From Gammaproteobacteria bacterium (GTDB lineage: Bacteria > Pseudomonadota > Gammaproteobacteria > Halothiobacillales > Halothiobacillaceae), in the NCBI GenBank assembly GCA_029335925.2, contig JARJMX020000140.1, positions 1 to 8,012 of the forward strand: a stretch of DNA of 8,012 nt, in the 5' to 3' direction. Shown piece by piece: positions 5,823 to 8,012 of this stretch; position 1 is the first letter of the stretch; each line of letters starts with the position of its first letter. The notes beneath the pieces were generated by a model. It did no database searches. It was not told the DNA's origin and saw nothing but the letters and a program-made list of their open reading frames with translations. A program made the position numbers and the translations under genes.

Positions 5823-7265
5823 ATGCTTGCCACTTTTGTCATCCTTTATCTTGTTCTCTCCATGGCCATCGGCCTGATCGCCGCGCGGCACGTCCATTCG
5901 GCGGGAGACTACATCACCGCCGGGCGTAGCCTGCCGATCTATATCGTCACGGCGATGGTGTTTGCTACCTGGTTCGGGGCGGAGACGGTCCTGGGCATTC
6001 CGGCGACCTTCCAGGAGGAGAACCTCGGCGGCCTGATCTCGGATCCGTTCGGGGCGGCGATCTGCCTGATCCTGTTCGGCCTCTTCTTCGCCAAGAGGCT
6101 GTACCGCCTCAACCTTCTGACCATCGGCGACTTCTACCGCAAGCGCTATGACCGCAAGGTGGAGGTCATCACCGGCATTGCCATTGCCTTATCCTACCTT
6201 GGCTGGGTGTCGGCCCAGATCACCGCACTCGGTGTGGTGTTTAATGTGCTGTCGGAAGGGGCGATCAGCCAAGCGCAGGGCATCATGATCGGTGCGGCGG
6301 TGGTGTTCATCTACACCGTCGTCGGTGGCATGTGGTCGGTGGCGATGACGACCTTCTTCCAGATGATCGTGATCGTGATTGGCCTTATCTATATCGCCTG
6401 GCTGGTTAGCGGCATGACCGGCGGGGTTTGGCCTGTGGTGGAGCACGCGGCCCAGGCGGAGAAGTTCATGTTCTGGCCAGAGCTGAGCGCGGTAGCCTGG
6501 TTGGCGTTCATCTCCACGTTCCTGACCGTGGCGTTCGGCTCCATCCCACAGCAGGACGTATTCCAGCGCGCCAACTCGTCGAAGAGTGCGAGCGTGGCGA
6601 TGTGGGGCGCGATCCTAGGGGGGGGGTTCTACCTGCTGTTTGCTGCCGTACCGCTGTACCTGAGCTATTCAGCCAACCTGATCGATCCGGGCTTGGTGCA
6701 GCGCCTGCTGCCTACCGATGCCCAGAGCATCCTGCCGGAGCTGATCAAGGGCCACCTGCCATTGATTGCGCAAGTGGTCTTCTATGGCGCGCTGTTGGCG
6801 GTCATCATGAGCACGGCCTCTGGCACCCTGCTAGCCCCTTCCGTGACCCTGTCGGAAAACGTGCTCAAGGGGTGGATGTTTAAGGACGTGCAGGACAAGG
6901 ACATGCTGCGCATCACCCGTTTTGTAGTGGCGGTGTTTGCCGTGGCGGTGACGTTGTACGCGCTGTGGGCGCTGGAAAACAAGACCGGTATCCATGCCAT
7001 GGTGGAGGCCTCCTACAAGGTGACGCTGGTGGTGGCCTTCGCGCCGCTGGTGTTCGGGCTGTACTGGAAGCGCGCCAGCACCTTTGGTGCCTATGTCTCG
7101 ATCGCCGTCGGCCTTTTGGTTTGGCTGCCGCTGGAGTTCGTCATGCCGGATGCGGAGATCTCGCCGCATTTCTGGGGCTTTATCGCCTCGATGGTCGGTA
7201 TGGTCGCAGGGTCCTTGATGCGACCGGCCCAGCATGTGGCGGAGGCGCGTCCCGAGGCATCATGA
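5823..7265 (+). CDS. Sodium:solute symporter (SSS / SLC5 family), substrate unknown
   Basis: A 480-residue inner-membrane secondary transporter with about thirteen hydrophobic segments, starting almost at once with one (residues 3-20) and ending with a short hydrophilic tail. Family landmarks are AGRSLPIYIVTAMVFATWFGAE split as AGRSLPIY and FATWFGAETVLGIPATF in the second segment, the SSS signature IYTVVGGMWSVAMTTFFQ (163-180), the loop FGSIPQQDVFQRANSS, and IMSTASGTLLAPS, where S330-T331 match the Na2-site Ser/Thr pair of PutP. The conserved aspartate of the TD-x-x-Q motif (D187 in E. coli PutP, D204 in human SGLT1) is threonine here (T177). Substrate cannot be told from sequence. The start at ATG 5823 fits relatives, which begin ML-hydrophobic, but there is no clear ribosome-binding site. 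The 131 bases upstream hold no gene I can support. The phnA remnant begins at or just after its stop. Confidence 0.93.
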   Translation: MLATFVILYLVLSMAIGLIAARHVHSAGDYITAGRSLPIYIVTAMVFATWFGAETVLGIPATFQEENLGGLISDPFGAAICLILFGLFFAKRLYRLNLLTIGDFYRKRYDRKVEVITGIAIALSYLGWVSAQITALGVVFNVLSEGAISQAQGIMIGAAVVFIYTVVGGMWSVAMTTFFQMIVIVIGLIYIAWLVSGMTGGVWPVVEHAAQAEKFMFWPELSAVAWLAFISTFLTVAFGSIPQQDVFQRANSSKSASVAMWGAILGGGFYLLFAAVPLYLSYSANLIDPGLVQRLLPTDAQSILPELIKGHLPLIAQVVFYGALLAVIMSTASGTLLAPSVTLSENVLKGWMFKDVQDKDMLRITRFVVAVFAVAVTLYALWALENKTGIHAMVEASYKVTLVVAFAPLVFGLYWKRASTFGAYVSIAVGLLVWLPLEFVMPDAEISPHFWGFIASMVGMVAGSLMRPAQHVAEARPEAS

Positions 7266-7273
7266 TTTTCTGT

Positions 7274-7605
7274 ATGTCCGCTCTGCCGAACTGGGAATGC
7301 GGCTCTGAATACACCGACGAGGACGGCGCTATTGTTTGTCCGGAGTGCGGGCATGAGTAGTCCAGGGAGGCTGCTGCGGCCGAGAAGTCCTCGGATGCGC
7401 TGATGGTCAAGGATGCGAACTCCCTATCCTGCAGGACGGCGATACCGTAACCACGACAAGGACCTGAAAGTCAAGGGCTCCTCCTTGGTCGTGAGACACC
7501 AAGGTCAAGAATATTCGCCTGGTGGAAGGCAACCACAACATCGACTGCAAGATCGATGGTATCGGGACGATGAGGCTGAAGTCGGAGTTCGTAAAGAAGG
7601 CCTGA
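7274..7605 (+). pseudogene. yjdM: PhnA/YjdM-type zinc-ribbon protein, decayed by several lesions
   Basis: Joined frames reproduce a full-length YjdM (formerly PhnA) protein of about 110 residues: [83 protein letters not shown] and a TGA at 7603-7605. Lesions along it are a fusion of Cys-Pro to Trp at 7292-7294 (as if three bases were lost), which removes one zinc cysteine; TAG at 7358-7360 where relatives have Trp; a one-base loss within 7421-7428; another at about 7456-7457 (ACG-AC-AAG); and an indel within 7494-7500. The reading frame changes three times. The family was named for phosphonate-utilisation loci, but the E. coli protein is not required for that and its role is unclear. It begins at the symporter stop; an upstream in-frame ATG at 7262 overlaps that stop as ATGA. 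The protein cannot be made whole. Confidence 0.88.
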
Positions 7606-7620
7606 TCCGCCCAGTCTTCC

Positions 7621-8012
7621 TCAAAGCCTCCGACTGACCCGCACCAGGTCCTCGTTTGATTCCAGCATCTGGCGGCTGAAGCCGAGCCGGTCCGCCAGCG
7701 CCAGCATGGAGCGGTTGCGTGTCAGCACCTCGCCGATCAGCTCGCGCACACCGCGCTGGCGGGCTGATTCGATCAGGGCCTCGAGCAGCAGTGTGCCCAC
7801 CCCCTGGCCGTGCCAGGCATCGGCCACCACTACGGCGAATTCAGCCGATTCACCGTCCGGCTCGACGCTGTAACGCGCTACGCCGATCTCTTCCTGTTGG
7901 CCGTCCTTCTCGGAGAGGGCGACAAAGGCCATCTCGCGGTCGTAATCGATCTGGGTGAAGCGCATCAGCATCTCGGGCGTCAGTTCCTCGAGCGCACGCA
8001 TGAAGCGCAGGT
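7621..8012 (-). CDS. C-terminal GNAT domain of a Pat/YfiQ-type acetyltransferase (partial, 5' end beyond window)
   Basis: The minus-strand frame is open to the right edge and ends at TGA (complement of 7621-7623), showing about 129 residues. The sequence LRFMRALEELTPEML and FTQIDYDREMAFVAL closely matches the entry to the GNAT domain of E. coli Pat (YfiQ/PatZ), the protein lysine acetyltransferase in which a GNAT domain follows a large NDP-forming acyl-CoA-synthetase-like region. Motif A for acetyl-CoA is AEFAVVVADAWHGQGVGTLLLE, written here as AEFAVVVADAW and HGQGVGTLLLE, followed by NRSMLALADRLGF. Homologs continue upstream of ATG 8001 with LRF in frame, so that ATG is internal, not the start. 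If the missing part holds the synthetase-like region, the protein acetylates enzymes such as acetyl-CoA synthetase; a stand-alone GNAT is possible. It converges on the phnA remnant with 15 bases between, and no terminator is visible. Confidence 0.8.
   Translation of the reverse strand, partial: LRFMRALEELTPEMLMRFTQIDYDREMAFVALSEKDGQQEEIGVARYSVEPDGESAEFAVVVADAWHGQGVGTLLLEALIESARQRGVRELIGEVLTRNRSMLALADRLGFSRQMLESNEDLVRVSRRL

Noticed and set aside
7413..7637. 74-residue open frame in the phnA region
   Set aside because: Only its middle (KDLKVKGSSLVV) is real phnA sequence; the rest is out of frame. It is better explained as part of the pseudogene.

Overview
The window looks like a piece of a GC-rich proteobacterial chromosome, most likely a gammaproteobacterium. 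The evidence is an E. coli-type glucose-specific phosphoglucomutase, a YciO - site-2 protease - ScpA - ScpB order, a Pat/YfiQ-type acetyltransferase domain and GTAG-headed REP-like repeats. Genus cannot be named from this sequence. There are no rRNA or tRNA genes, CRISPR arrays, transposases or phage genes.

Left block (1-2312): the 3' part of a YciO/Sua5-like gene with an in-frame TAA, an M50 membrane protease, scpA and scpB. All four overlap head to tail (1, 28 and 7 bases), which indicates one translationally coupled operon. ScpA and ScpB form the chromosome-condensing complex with SMC. A 176-base non-coding gap (2313-2488) follows. It carries a bulged hairpin and an inverted pair of REP-like units, where many relatives have rluB.

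Middle block (2489-5691): pgm (glucose-1-P/glucose-6-P interconversion), then 11 bases later a secreted cysteine-rich lipoprotein. The lipoprotein's strand and helix pattern suggests a TIM-barrel, possibly glycoside-hydrolase-like, but it matches no family I can name. A cupin gene overlaps its end and is broken by a one-base insertion. The three may form an operon.

Right block (5823-8012): an intact sodium:solute symporter, a heavily damaged phnA/yjdM-type zinc-ribbon gene that starts at its stop codon, and, convergently on the minus strand, the C-terminal GNAT domain of a larger acetyltransferase that runs off the right edge.

The main theme is erosion. Three short genes (yciO-like, cupin, phnA) carry lesions while the long genes between them are open. 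This is either true gene decay or sequence error, and raw reads would decide. The least described intact element is the pgm-linked lipoprotein. No convincing new multi-gene system is visible.
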